This document shows, in pieces, positions 41,630 through 50,624 of a DNA stretch of 64,000 bases. The notes beneath the pieces are model-generated. The model did no database searches. It worked only from the letters and a program-made list of their open reading frames with translations, and was not told where the DNA came from. How positions within the stretch are numbered: the stretch's first letter is position 1; each line of letters opens with the position of its first letter. Source of the stretch: Corticibacter populi (lineage in GTDB: Bacteria > Pseudomonadota > Gammaproteobacteria > Burkholderiales > Burkholderiaceae_C); the NCBI RefSeq assembly GCF_004217315.1, contig NZ_SGWR01000002.1, positions 550,414 to 614,413 on the forward strand, in the 5' to 3' direction. The position numbers were made by a program, and so were the translations under genes.

Positions 41630-42130
41630 ATGCAAAACCGCTGGAAACCCAATGTCACTGTCGCCGCCGTCATCGAGCACGGTGGCCGCTTTCTGCTGGT
41701 CGAGGAAGACACGGCCGATGGCATTCGCTACAACACCCCAGCCGGGCACCTCGACCCGGGCGAAGACCCGATTCAGGCCTGCCGCCGCGAAACCCTGGAG
41801 GAGACCGCCCACGACTTCACGCCCACGGCGCTGGTCGGCATCTACCTCAACCGCTTCACGAGCAGCCGCAGCGGCGCCGATGTCACCTACCTGCGCTTTG
41901 CCTTTCGCGGCGAACTGGGTCAGTTGCACACCGATCGGCCGCTGGATACCGGCATCCTGCGGGCCGTGTGGATGAGCCTCGACGAGGTGCGGGCCTGCCA
42001 TGCCCTGCACCGCTCTCCAATGGTCTTGCACTGCATCGAGGACTATCTGGCCGGTCAGCAGTACCCGCTCGCGCTGATCCACGCCGACCCGAGCATCTAT
42101 CACCAGCCCCAACCCAGTCTGGCCGCCTGA
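41630..42130 (+). CDS. nudJ: Nudix hydrolase, NudJ-like
   Basis: A 166-residue pyrophosphohydrolase. The Nudix box G-x5-E-x7-R-E-x2-E-E is complete (GHLDPGEDPIQACRRETLEET, about residues 39-59). The N-terminal MQNRWKPNVTVAAVIEHGGRFLLVEE and the WMSLDEVRACHALHRSPMVLHCIEDYLAG region match the NudJ/phosphatase group (broad activity, including thiamine pyrophosphate precursors in E. coli). Assignment to that subgroup is by resemblance. pepP follows after 13 bases, so the two are probably cotranscribed. Confidence 0.87.
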   Translation: MQNRWKPNVTVAAVIEHGGRFLLVEEDTADGIRYNTPAGHLDPGEDPIQACRRETLEETAHDFTPTALVGIYLNRFTSSRSGADVTYLRFAFRGELGQLHTDRPLDTGILRAVWMSLDEVRACHALHRSPMVLHCIEDYLAGQQYPLALIHADPSIYHQPQPSLAA

Positions 42131-42143
42131 GGCGACCCGCACC

Positions 42144-43538
42144 ATGTCTTCCAGCACCTCCGTTTACGCCCAGCGACGCCAGCGCGCCGCCGCCCAGATG
42201 CAGCCGGGCAGCATCGCCATCATTCCCACCGCACCGGAGCGGCTGCGCAACCGCGACAGCTACTTTCCATACCGGCACGACAGCTACTTCTACTATCTGA
42301 CCGGCTTTGCCGAGCCCCATGCCGTGCTGCTGCTCGATGCCGGCGGCCACAGTACCTTGTTCTGCCAACCCAAGGATCTCGAGCGCGAGATCTGGGATGG
42401 CTACCGCCTCGGCCCGGCCGCCGCCACCGAGGTGCTGGGCGTCGACACGGCCTGGCCGATCGGCGAGATCGACACCCGCCTGCCCACGCTGCTGGAAAAC
42501 CGCGAGGCCGTCTGGTACCCGTTTGCCACTCACGAGGGACTGGCGCTACGCATCGAAGGCTGGTTGACCAAGGTGCGTGCCCGCGCGCGTTTCGGTGCCA
42601 GCTGCCCGCAATCGCAGCACGACATCTGCGCCATCCTCGACGAGATGCGCCTCGTCAAGGATGGGCACGAGATCGCGCTGCTGCGCCGCGCCGGCGCCAT
42701 CAGCGCGCGCGGCCATCTGCGCGCCATGCAGCGCAGCGCCCGCATGCTGGCCGCTGGCGACGATGCCCGCGAATACCACCTGGAGGCGGAACTGCTGCAC
42801 GAATTCCGCCAGCAGGGCGCGCAGTTTCCCGCCTACAGCAGCATCGTCGCCGCCGGAGCCAATGCCTGCGTGCTGCACTACCGCGCCGGCGATGCCCCAT
42901 TGCGCGCCGGAGAGCTGGTGCTGATTGACGCCGGCTGCGAATTCGACAGCTACGCCGGCGACATCTCCCGCACCTTTCCTGCGGACGGCCGCTTCGGCGC
43001 CGCCCAGCGCGATCTCTACGATCTGGTGCTGGCCAGCCAGCAGGCCGCCATCGACGCCACGCAACCGGGTGCGCGCTTTACCGACCCGCATGACGCCACC
43101 GTGCGCGTGCTGGCGCGCGGCATGCTTGACTTCGGCCTGCTCGATGCCAACCGGGTCGGCACGGTCGACGACGTGATCGAGCAGCGAGCCTATTTCCGCT
43201 TCTACATGCACCGCACCAGTCACTGGATGGGCATGGACGTGCACGACTGCGGCAGCTACAACGAGCCGGGAGAGCAGGGCCAGGTGCAGGAGCGCCGCGA
43301 TGCGCTCTCGGGCGAGATGGTGCGGCAGCGGCCGGCACGCATCCTGCGCCCCGGCATGGTGCTGACGATCGAGCCAGGCATTTACGTGCGCGCCGCAGAC
43401 GACGTGCCCGAGGCCTTCCATGACATCGGCATCCGCATCGAGGACGACGCCCTGGTCACCGAACAGGGCCACGAGCTGCTGACCCGTGACGTGCCCGTCG
43501 AGGCCGATGCCATCGAAGACTTGATGCGGCAGGACTGA
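42144..43538 (+). CDS. pepP: Xaa-Pro aminopeptidase
   Basis: Cytoplasmic metallo-aminopeptidase that removes N-terminal residues preceding proline. The 464-residue protein has the N-terminal aminopeptidase-P domain (about 1-170, with YRRQR, FPYRHDSYFYYLTGF) and a pita-bread catalytic domain. Visible metal ligands: Asp in LIDAGCEFDSYAGDISRTFP (two), His in HRTSHWMGMDVHD, Glu in MVLTIEPGIYV and Glu in IGIRIEDDALV. Length and motif order are normal for PepP. Confidence 0.94.
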   Translation: MSSSTSVYAQRRQRAAAQMQPGSIAIIPTAPERLRNRDSYFPYRHDSYFYYLTGFAEPHAVLLLDAGGHSTLFCQPKDLEREIWDGYRLGPAAATEVLGVDTAWPIGEIDTRLPTLLENREAVWYPFATHEGLALRIEGWLTKVRARARFGASCPQSQHDICAILDEMRLVKDGHEIALLRRAGAISARGHLRAMQRSARMLAAGDDAREYHLEAELLHEFRQQGAQFPAYSSIVAAGANACVLHYRAGDAPLRAGELVLIDAGCEFDSYAGDISRTFPADGRFGAAQRDLYDLVLASQQAAIDATQPGARFTDPHDATVRVLARGMLDFGLLDANRVGTVDDVIEQRAYFRFYMHRTSHWMGMDVHDCGSYNEPGEQGQVQERRDALSGEMVRQRPARILRPGMVLTIEPGIYVRAADDVPEAFHDIGIRIEDDALVTEQGHELLTRDVPVEADAIEDLMRQD

Positions 43539-43696
43539 GAACCGGCTCACAGGTTCATACTCCTGCGGTTGCAGTCTGAAAATCATGCAAGAAAACGAAA
43601 GAAACCCGATCTTTACGCGCCAATATGGCAAAAACAGCGCATATTTCACGTAAATTCAGCATCGCAACCCCTGATTTTTACTGAAGGATTATTCAA

Positions 43697-44281
43697 ATGG
43701 GCGTCCAATCCAACTTTTTCGGCAAACGCGATTCGGGCAAGACCGAACCCAGCAGCGCCCCCGCAACACCTGCCACCAGCGCCGCGCCGCTGACACCGGG
43801 CGCCGCCAAGCCCGCCGGCTTTTTTGGCGCATCGGCACCATCGGCCACTCCGCCGTCGGCCACGGCAGCGCCCTTTGCCGGGGCTCCCGCCGCCAGTGTC
43901 CCCGCAGCCGATGCGGCAGCGCCCAAGCAAAGCAAGCTCACCGTCGGCCCCAACATCAAGCTCAAGGGCGTCGAAATCACCGACTGCGATGTGCTGTTCA
44001 TCGAAGGCGTGGTCGAAGCCACCCTGGACTCGCACCTCATCCAGATCGCCCAGCAGGGCTCGTTCAATGGCACGGCCAACATCGACATTGCCGAGATCCG
44101 CGGCACTTTCGAGGGAGACCTGACGGTGCGCGACAAGCTGACGGTATTCTCGACCGGCAAGGTGCAGGGCAAGATCCGCTACGGCAAGCTGGTGGTCGAG
44201 GAAGGCGCGACCATCACCGGCGAGATCAGCGCCAGCGGCACGGGCGGCGCGAGCAGCCCCGCCAGCACGGACAGCAACTGA
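43697..44281 (+). CDS. Bactofilin (polymer-forming cytoskeletal protein)
   Basis: Self-polymerising cytoskeletal protein of 194 residues. A disordered Ala/Pro/Ser-rich N-terminus (about 1-75) precedes the beta-helical bactofilin core (about 78-178), with LTVGPNIKLKGVEITDCDVLFIEGVV, GTANIDIAEIRGTFEGDLTVRDKLTV and GKVQGKIRYGKLVVEEGATITGEI. The core's repeated V/I-x-I-E/x-G pattern is typical. AAGGA precedes the ATG. In other bacteria bactofilins scaffold polar proteins, stalks or peptidoglycan hydrolases; no specific partner gene is next to it here, although a Roadblock/GTPase cluster lies 2.3 kb away. Confidence 0.93.
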   Translation: MGVQSNFFGKRDSGKTEPSSAPATPATSAAPLTPGAAKPAGFFGASAPSATPPSATAAPFAGAPAASVPAADAAAPKQSKLTVGPNIKLKGVEITDCDVLFIEGVVEATLDSHLIQIAQQGSFNGTANIDIAEIRGTFEGDLTVRDKLTVFSTGKVQGKIRYGKLVVEEGATITGEISASGTGGASSPASTDSN

Positions 44282-44350
44282 AAACGCCCGCCGGCGCTGC
44301 CTGCCACTGAATGGTGGGAAGCCCCCTCGGGGCCAGTGACGCCAAAGTAA

Positions 44351-44362
44351 CGTTTGCAAACG
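44351..44362. promoter_or_regulatory. 12-bp palindrome upstream of yfhM
   Basis: CGTTTGCAAACG is a perfect 12-bp palindrome in the 231-base gap between bactofilin and yfhM, resembling LacI-family operator half-sites. No LacI-type gene is nearby. A CATAAT -10-like hexamer occurs at 44405-44410. The rest of the gap shows no gene. Confidence 0.4.
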
Positions 44363-44512
44363 CTTGTGCGGGCTGGCCTCGGCCGGCCTGCAAACAGACT
44401 GCCCCATAATGCAGCACCACTGCGGGGCGGTTCCCTTCAAGCCAAGCCCGAAGCTCAGCCAGCACCGGGACCGACCTTCGCCTGATCAATCCGTGTCTTC
44501 AAGAAGGTTGGT

Positions 44513-47500
44513 ATGGCTCCCCCTCTGCACCGCCCTCTGGGCCTGACCGCGGCCGCCTTGGCCATAGTCTGTACGGCCCTGATTTGCACCGCGGCCCAGG
44601 CCGCCCAGATTCAATCGATCACGCCCTCCGGCAGCGTATCCTCCGACACTGCCCAGGTGGTGGTGAACCTGCGACAGCCCGCCGTGGTACTGGGCCGCCC
44701 CGATGCCCCGGCGCCCGTTGCGATTGCCTGCGAAGGGGTGCAGGTCGAAGGCCAGGGCCGCTGGGTCAACGAAAAGCGCTGGGTGTTCGATTTCAACACG
44801 CCGCTGCCTGGTGGCGTGCGCTGCACCGTCACCGCCGACCCCAGCTTCCGTGACCTGGAGGACACCTCCATCACCGGCGCCAAGCCGCACCGTTTCGACA
44901 CCGGAGGTCCGATCGTCGAACGCATCCGCCCCTACACCTGGTCGTCGGCCATCGACGAGGAACAGCATTTTCTGCTGAGCACCAATGGCGCGGTGGATCT
45001 CAAGACCCTCAGCGGCAAGGTGTGGTGCCAGAGCGCCGATGTCGGCGAGCGCATTCCGGTGCGCCTGCTCGATGACCAGGAACGTGCCAAGCTGCTGCAA
45101 AGCACCGGCATGGGCCGCGCGGACGACTATGACGCCGACTACGAGGCCGATGACGGGGAGGGAGACGCCCCGGAGCCAGGCACCAGCGCCGCAGCCGACC
45201 CGCGCCGTTACATTGCGCTGGCATGCCAGCGCCGACTCACGCCCGGCACCGATGTGCAACTGGTCTGGGGCAAGGGCATCGCCTCGCCCGCAGGCGTGGC
45301 AACGGACGAGCCGCAGCGCTTTTCCTACACGGTGCGCAAGCCCTTCGAGGCCAACTTCAGCTGCCAGCGCGAGCAGGCCGACCGCAAGTGCATTCCGGTG
45401 CTGCCGATGCGCTTGCAGTTCAATGCGCCGGTCGAGGCCACGCAACTGCCGAAGATCAAGCTCCGCGCCGGCGGCCAGGAATGGCCAGCCCGTGCGCAGG
45501 CGGGCGACGACTATGGCTATGCCGATGGTGACTTGTTCGATGCCGCCGCCGTGCTGGCCGATCCGGCCCGCTTCGAAGGCCGGCAAATCCACAGCGTGGT
45601 GTTCGAGGGGCCGTTCCCCGAGAACACCCGCATGAGCCTGGAGCTCGACGGTGCGCTCAGCGACGATGCTGGCCGGCCGCTGAGCAACGCCGCGTCCTTT
45701 CCACTGGCCGTGGCCACCGACCGCGCACCGCCGCTGGCCAAGTTCCCCACCGGCGAATTCGCCGTGATCGAGCGCTTTGCCGAGGGTTACCACGAACCGG
45801 CGCTGCTGCCGGTGAGCCTGCGCGCCGTCGAAGTGCCGCTGCCCATCCAGACGCTGCGGCTGGGCGCCGATGCCAGCGACGCCGACATCATCGACTGGAT
45901 GTACCGCACCGAGAAATACCAGCCCGGCCGCTATGTCAGCCGCAAGCAGGCCGGCGAGGACGGCATCCGCAAGCTGCCCACCTTCGTGCCCAGCGAGACG
46001 CGCGACCGCCACGAAAGCTACCTGGAGACTCGCGCGCTGTCGCTGCTCGATGGCGCCAGCCAGGTCTCCCAGCAAACTATTCCGGCCCGCAAGGACAACC
46101 CGGACCGCGAGGCCACCGAAGTCGTCGGCATTCCGCTGGAGCCGGGCTTCCAGGTCGTCGAGATCGCCTCGCCGGCCCTGGGCGAGGCGCTGCTCGCGCC
46201 CGACTATGAAGGCCCGCGCACACTGTATGCCCGCACCGCGGTGCTGGTCACCAACCTGAGCGTGCACTTCAAGCTCGGCGCCGCCAACTCGCTGGCCTGG
46301 GTGACCTCGCTCGACAGCGGCAAACCAGTGGCCGGGGCGACGGTGCGCGTCAACAGCTGCGAAGGCCAGCAGGTCGCCGAAGCCACCACCGATGCCAACG
46401 GCGTGGCGCGCTTCGATGACATCTCCGGCCGGCCCCAGTGCCGCCGAAACGGCGACTACTGGCACGACCGCGCCTACATGGTCAGCGCCCGCTCGCCCGA
46501 CGGCCAGGACCTGGGCCTGGTCTGGACCGACTGGCAGCGCGGCATCGAACCCTGGCGCTTCCAGGTGCCGACCGACTATGCGCTGCAGGGCGACAGCGAA
46601 CTGGCCCACACCGTGTTCGACCGCACGCTGCTGCGCGCCGGCGAGACGGTGTCGATGAAGCACTATGTGCGGCTGCCGGTGCTCGCCGGCATCGATGGCA
46701 AATCCTTCGGTCCGGACGAGCTGCTGATCCGCCACAACGGCAGCGGCCAGGAATTCACGCAGACGCTGGAGTGGTACAAGACCAGCGGCGGCGGCCTCAG
46801 CGCGGATTCCTCGCTGCAGTTGCCACGGCTGGCGCCGCTGGGCAGCTACAGCGTCATCCTGCGCGACAACGAAACCAATGACGATCTCTACACCGGCAGC
46901 TTCCGCGTCGAGGAGTTCCGCCTGCCGGTGTTCGAGGGCTCTGTGGTTCCGGTCGGCGGCCAGGCCCTGGTAGGCGTCGAGCAGATCGACATGAACCTGC
47001 AGCTGGGCTACGTCAGCGGCGGCGGCGCAGCCCACTGGCCGGTACAGGTCTCGGCCATGCTTGAACCATTGGCGGTGCGCTTCGCCAACTACGAGAACTA
47101 CCGCTTCGACCCGCCCGCAAGGCGCGATGACACGGCCGATGAAGCGCCCATCCAGGAGCAGGCCTCCCGCAAACTGGTGATGGACAAGCGTCCTCTCAAG
47201 CTCGACGCACAGGGCAACACCCGCTTCAGCATCGATGCCAAGGACCGCAGCGACCGGCCGCAGAACCTGCGCATCGAAGCCACCTTCGAAGATCCCAACG
47301 GCGAGATGCAGACCATCACCCGGGTCGAGCCGGTCTGGCCGGCCGCAGTGCTGGTGGGCCTGCGAACCGACTACTGGATTTCGGTGGACAAGCCGCTGGC
47401 CGTGCAGGCCGTGGCGCTGACGCCCGATGGCAAGCCGGCGGCTGGCACGCAGGTCAGCGTGCGCGCGCGCAGCCACACCACGCTCACCACCCGCAAGCGC

Positions 47501-50500
47501 ATGGTGGGCGGCTTCTACAAATACGAGCACCAGTACGAAAGCAAGGACCTCGGCCAGGTCTGCGGCGGCAAATCCGATGCCGCAGGACGCATCGAATGCA
47601 AGGTCCAGCTCGAGGAGCCGGGCCAGATCGAACTGATCGCCAGCGCCAGCGATGGCAGCGGCCGCGACTATGCCGCCGCCACCAGCGTGTGGGTCACCCG
47701 CAAGGGGGAAGTGTGGTTCGACGGCGAAGCCTCGGACCGCATGGACGTGCTGCCCGAGAAGCCGTTCTACGAGCCAGGCGAGACGGCACGTTTCCAGGTT
47801 CGGATGCCCTACCGCAAGGCGCAGGCGCTGGTCGCCGTCGAGCGTGAGGGCATCCTCGAGACCCATCTGATGGAGCTCTCGGGCAGCGACCCGAGCTTCA
47901 CCCTCAAGGTTGGCGATCAATGGAGCCCGAACATGTACGTCAGCGTGCTGGCCGTGCGGGGACGGCTGCGCGAAGTGCCCTGGTACAGCTTCTTCACCTG
48001 GGGCTTTCGCTCACCACGCGTCTGGTGGCAAGCCTGGCGCAACGACACCGGCGAAGCCGTGCCGCCCACCGCACTGGTCGACCTGAGCAAGCCGAGCTAC
48101 CGCTTCGGCGTCGCTGCCGTCAAGGTGGGCCATGCCAGCCACCGCATCAACGTGCAGGTCAAGGCCGACAAGACCCGCTATGCCACACGCGAGAAGGCGG
48201 TGCTCGACATCCAGGCCACACTGCCGGGCGGCAAGCCCGCCGCGGGTGCCGAAGTGGCGCTGGCGGTGGTCGACAAGGCCCTGCTGGAGCTGGCGCCCAA
48301 CCAAAGCTGGGACCTGCTCTCGGCCATGATGCGCGAGCGCAGCTGGAGCGTGCAGACCGCCACCGCGCAAATGGAAGTGGTGGGCCGCCGCCACTACGGC
48401 CGCAAGGCCGCCCCGGCCGGCGGTGGCGGCGGTGCCGATGGCGCCACCCGCGAGCTCTTCGACACGCTGCTGCTGTGGCAGCCGCGCGTGCAGCTCGATG
48501 CCCAGGGCAAGGCCCGCGTCGAAGTGCCGCTCAATGACAGCATCACCACCTTCCACGCCGAGGCAGTAGCCGACGCCGGTGTGCAGTTCTTCGGCTCGGG
48601 CAGCGCCGAACTGAAGGTTGCGCAGGACCTGCAGATCATCAGCGGCCTGCCGCCAGTGGTGCGCGAAGGCGATGTGTTCGACGCCCGCTTTACGATCCGC
48701 AACAGCACCGACGCGCCCCTCAAGGCCATCGTCGAGGCGGCCATCCAGAGCGGCGATGTGCTGCCCAATGGTGCCGCGCCGGCACTGGCGCCGCAAACCG
48801 TCGAGATCGCCGCCGGCTCGGCGCAGACCGTGCAATGGCGCGTCACGGTGCCCTACCTCGGCCAACCCGAACCCGAGGCGCGGCAGACCTGGACGCTGTC
48901 GGCCCGTACCGAAGGCGGCAAGGTGGTGGCGGAAGACCGCATCGAGCTGCCACAAACCATCGTGCCGGCCATCCCGGTGACGGTGCGCCAGGCCAGCCTG
49001 CGCCAGCTCACCGAACCGCTCGAATTGCAGGTGGGCATGCCGGGCGATGCCCTCGAGGGGCGTGGCGGCATTCACATCGATGCGCAGGCCTCGCTGGGCG
49101 GCGACCTGCTGCCTGGCCTGACGCGCTGGTGGCGCTACTACCCCTATGCCTGCCTGGAGCAGCGCTACGGCAAGGCCATCGGCCTGATGGATACCAGCCT
49201 CTGGAAGGGCGTGGCCGACGACCTGCCGGCCTACCTCGACGATGACAGCCTGGCCAGCTACTTCCCGCCGCGCCGTGGCGACGATGGCAGCGTGTTCCTC
49301 ACCGCCCACCTGCTGGCCGCCGACGCCGCGCTGGCGGCGCTCGGCGAGACCGAACTGCGCATCGACGAGGGCTCGCGCCAGCGCATGATCGAGGCACTGA
49401 CAGCCTTTGCCGAAGGGCGCCTGCAGCGCGAGGTCTTCGCGCCGCGCAACGACCTGCCGATCTACAAGCTGATGGTCATTGCCGCGCTGGCCAGCCATGG
49501 CGCCGCCGAGCCGCGCCTGCTCGAGAGCATCCAGATCACGCCGCAGCGCTGGCCCACCCATGCGGTGCTCGACTGGCTGCAGATCCTCAAGAAGCTGCCC
49601 AATCTGCCGCAGCGCGCGCAGCGCCTCGAGGAAGTCCAGCAGGAACTGCTCAGCCGCATCCTGCAGACCGGCGCACAGGTGCTGTTCACCACCGAGAAGA
49701 CCGACGACTGGTGGTGGATGATGCAAAACGGCGACACCAATGCCGCCCGCCTGCTCTACCTGACCGCCGACATGCCGGAATGGAAGGACGAGATGGGCGG
49801 CCTGGCCAGCGGCCTGCTGGCGCGCCAGCGCCAGGGCGCCTGGAGCACCACCACCGCCAACCTGTGGGGCCAGCTGGCAGTGCGGCAGTTTGCCCGCATC
49901 CATGAATCGGTGCCGGTGACCGGCACGCTGGCCGCCGCGCTTGGCGCCGAGCGACAAAGCGCCGACTGGCCGGCGCAGGCCGCCGCCACTGGCAGCGACA
50001 CCGCCAGCCGGCCTGTCAACACCAGTACCGACAAGCTGCATCTGGAATTTGGCTGGCCCGACGCCATCGCGCGGCTGGGCGATGCCGAGAATGCCTCGCG
50101 CCTGGCCATCACGCAGCAGGGCACCGGTGCGCCCTGGGTCACCATCAGTTCACTCGCGGCGGTACCGCTGAAGGCGCCGGTGCATTCGGGCCTGCGCCTG
50201 GAAAAATCCATCACCCCCATCCAGCAGGCCGTGCCCGGCCAGTGGAGCCAGGGCGACATCTACCGCGTGCGCCTGGTCATCCACAGCAATGCGCAAGTGG
50301 GCATCACGGCGCTGACGGACCCGATTCCTTCTGGCAGCACCATCCTGGGCGGCGGCCTGGGCCGCGACTCGGCCATCGCCACCGAGGGCGAAGCGCAGCA
50401 GCGCGGCTATGCCATCGCCTGGGAAGAGCGCAAGATGGACATGATGCGGGTCTACTACTACGCCATCTGGCCCGGCTCCACGCAGTACGAATACACCGTG

Positions 50501-50620
50501 CGGCTGAACCAGCCCGGCGAATTCTCGTTGCCGGCCACGCGCGTGGAAGCCATGTACATGCCGCATGTCTTTGGCGAAGTGCCCAATGACGCGATGCACA
50601 TCGGCCCGTTGCCGCAGTGA
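44513..50620 (+). CDS. yfhM: Bacterial alpha-2-macroglobulin, YfhM type
   Basis: Very large periplasmic protease trap of 2035 residues, thought to work with PbpC in protecting or repairing the envelope. An N-terminal signal peptide (about 1-31, ending AAQAAQ) lacks the lipobox seen in E. coli YfhM, so it should be soluble or otherwise attached. Macroglobulin-like beta domains follow (MG and bait region), then the intact thioester motif CLEQ at Cys1547 (YACLEQRYGKAIG), the alpha-alpha toroid around it, and a receptor-like C-terminal domain. It is about 380 residues longer than the E. coli protein. AAGAAGG precedes the ATG. pbpC follows directly, the known partner arrangement. Confidence 0.93.
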   Translation: MAPPLHRPLGLTAAALAIVCTALICTAAQAAQIQSITPSGSVSSDTAQVVVNLRQPAVVLGRPDAPAPVAIACEGVQVEGQGRWVNEKRWVFDFNTPLPGGVRCTVTADPSFRDLEDTSITGAKPHRFDTGGPIVERIRPYTWSSAIDEEQHFLLSTNGAVDLKTLSGKVWCQSADVGERIPVRLLDDQERAKLLQSTGMGRADDYDADYEADDGEGDAPEPGTSAAADPRRYIALACQRRLTPGTDVQLVWGKGIASPAGVATDEPQRFSYTVRKPFEANFSCQREQADRKCIPVLPMRLQFNAPVEATQLPKIKLRAGGQEWPARAQAGDDYGYADGDLFDAAAVLADPARFEGRQIHSVVFEGPFPENTRMSLELDGALSDDAGRPLSNAASFPLAVATDRAPPLAKFPTGEFAVIERFAEGYHEPALLPVSLRAVEVPLPIQTLRLGADASDADIIDWMYRTEKYQPGRYVSRKQAGEDGIRKLPTFVPSETRDRHESYLETRALSLLDGASQVSQQTIPARKDNPDREATEVVGIPLEPGFQVVEIASPALGEALLAPDYEGPRTLYARTAVLVTNLSVHFKLGAANSLAWVTSLDSGKPVAGATVRVNSCEGQQVAEATTDANGVARFDDISGRPQCRRNGDYWHDRAYMVSARSPDGQDLGLVWTDWQRGIEPWRFQVPTDYALQGDSELAHTVFDRTLLRAGETVSMKHYVRLPVLAGIDGKSFGPDELLIRHNGSGQEFTQTLEWYKTSGGGLSADSSLQLPRLAPLGSYSVILRDNETNDDLYTGSFRVEEFRLPVFEGSVVPVGGQALVGVEQIDMNLQLGYVSGGGAAHWPVQVSAMLEPLAVRFANYENYRFDPPARRDDTADEAPIQEQASRKLVMDKRPLKLDAQGNTRFSIDAKDRSDRPQNLRIEATFEDPNGEMQTITRVEPVWPAAVLVGLRTDYWISVDKPLAVQAVALTPDGKPAAGTQVSVRARSHTTLTTRKRMVGGFYKYEHQYESKDLGQVCGGKSDAAGRIECKVQLEEPGQIELIASASDGSGRDYAAATSVWVTRKGEVWFDGEASDRMDVLPEKPFYEPGETARFQVRMPYRKAQALVAVEREGILETHLMELSGSDPSFTLKVGDQWSPNMYVSVLAVRGRLREVPWYSFFTWGFRSPRVWWQAWRNDTGEAVPPTALVDLSKPSYRFGVAAVKVGHASHRINVQVKADKTRYATREKAVLDIQATLPGGKPAAGAEVALAVVDKALLELAPNQSWDLLSAMMRERSWSVQTATAQMEVVGRRHYGRKAAPAGGGGGADGATRELFDTLLLWQPRVQLDAQGKARVEVPLNDSITTFHAEAVADAGVQFFGSGSAELKVAQDLQIISGLPPVVREGDVFDARFTIRNSTDAPLKAIVEAAIQSGDVLPNGAAPALAPQTVEIAAGSAQTVQWRVTVPYLGQPEPEARQTWTLSARTEGGKVVAEDRIELPQTIVPAIPVTVRQASLRQLTEPLELQVGMPGDALEGRGGIHIDAQASLGGDLLPGLTRWWRYYPYACLEQRYGKAIGLMDTSLWKGVADDLPAYLDDDSLASYFPPRRGDDGSVFLTAHLLAADAALAALGETELRIDEGSRQRMIEALTAFAEGRLQREVFAPRNDLPIYKLMVIAALASHGAAEPRLLESIQITPQRWPTHAVLDWLQILKKLPNLPQRAQRLEEVQQELLSRILQTGAQVLFTTEKTDDWWWMMQNGDTNAARLLYLTADMPEWKDEMGGLASGLLARQRQGAWSTTTANLWGQLAVRQFARIHESVPVTGTLAAALGAERQSADWPAQAAATGSDTASRPVNTSTDKLHLEFGWPDAIARLGDAENASRLAITQQGTGAPWVTISSLAAVPLKAPVHSGLRLEKSITPIQQAVPGQWSQGDIYRVRLVIHSNAQVGITALTDPIPSGSTILGGGLGRDSAIATEGEAQQRGYAIAWEERKMDMMRVYYYAIWPGSTQYEYTVRLNQPGEFSLPATRVEAMYMPHVFGEVPNDAMHIGPLPQ

Positions 50621-50624
50621 GGCA

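Noticed and set aside
44486-47920. Open frame of 1144 codons on the minus strand opposite yfhM
   Set aside because: Antisense to a clear alpha-2-macroglobulin gene; the low-complexity His/Gly/Val/Ala-rich sequence is what GC-rich codon bias produces on the opposite strand. No family motif.
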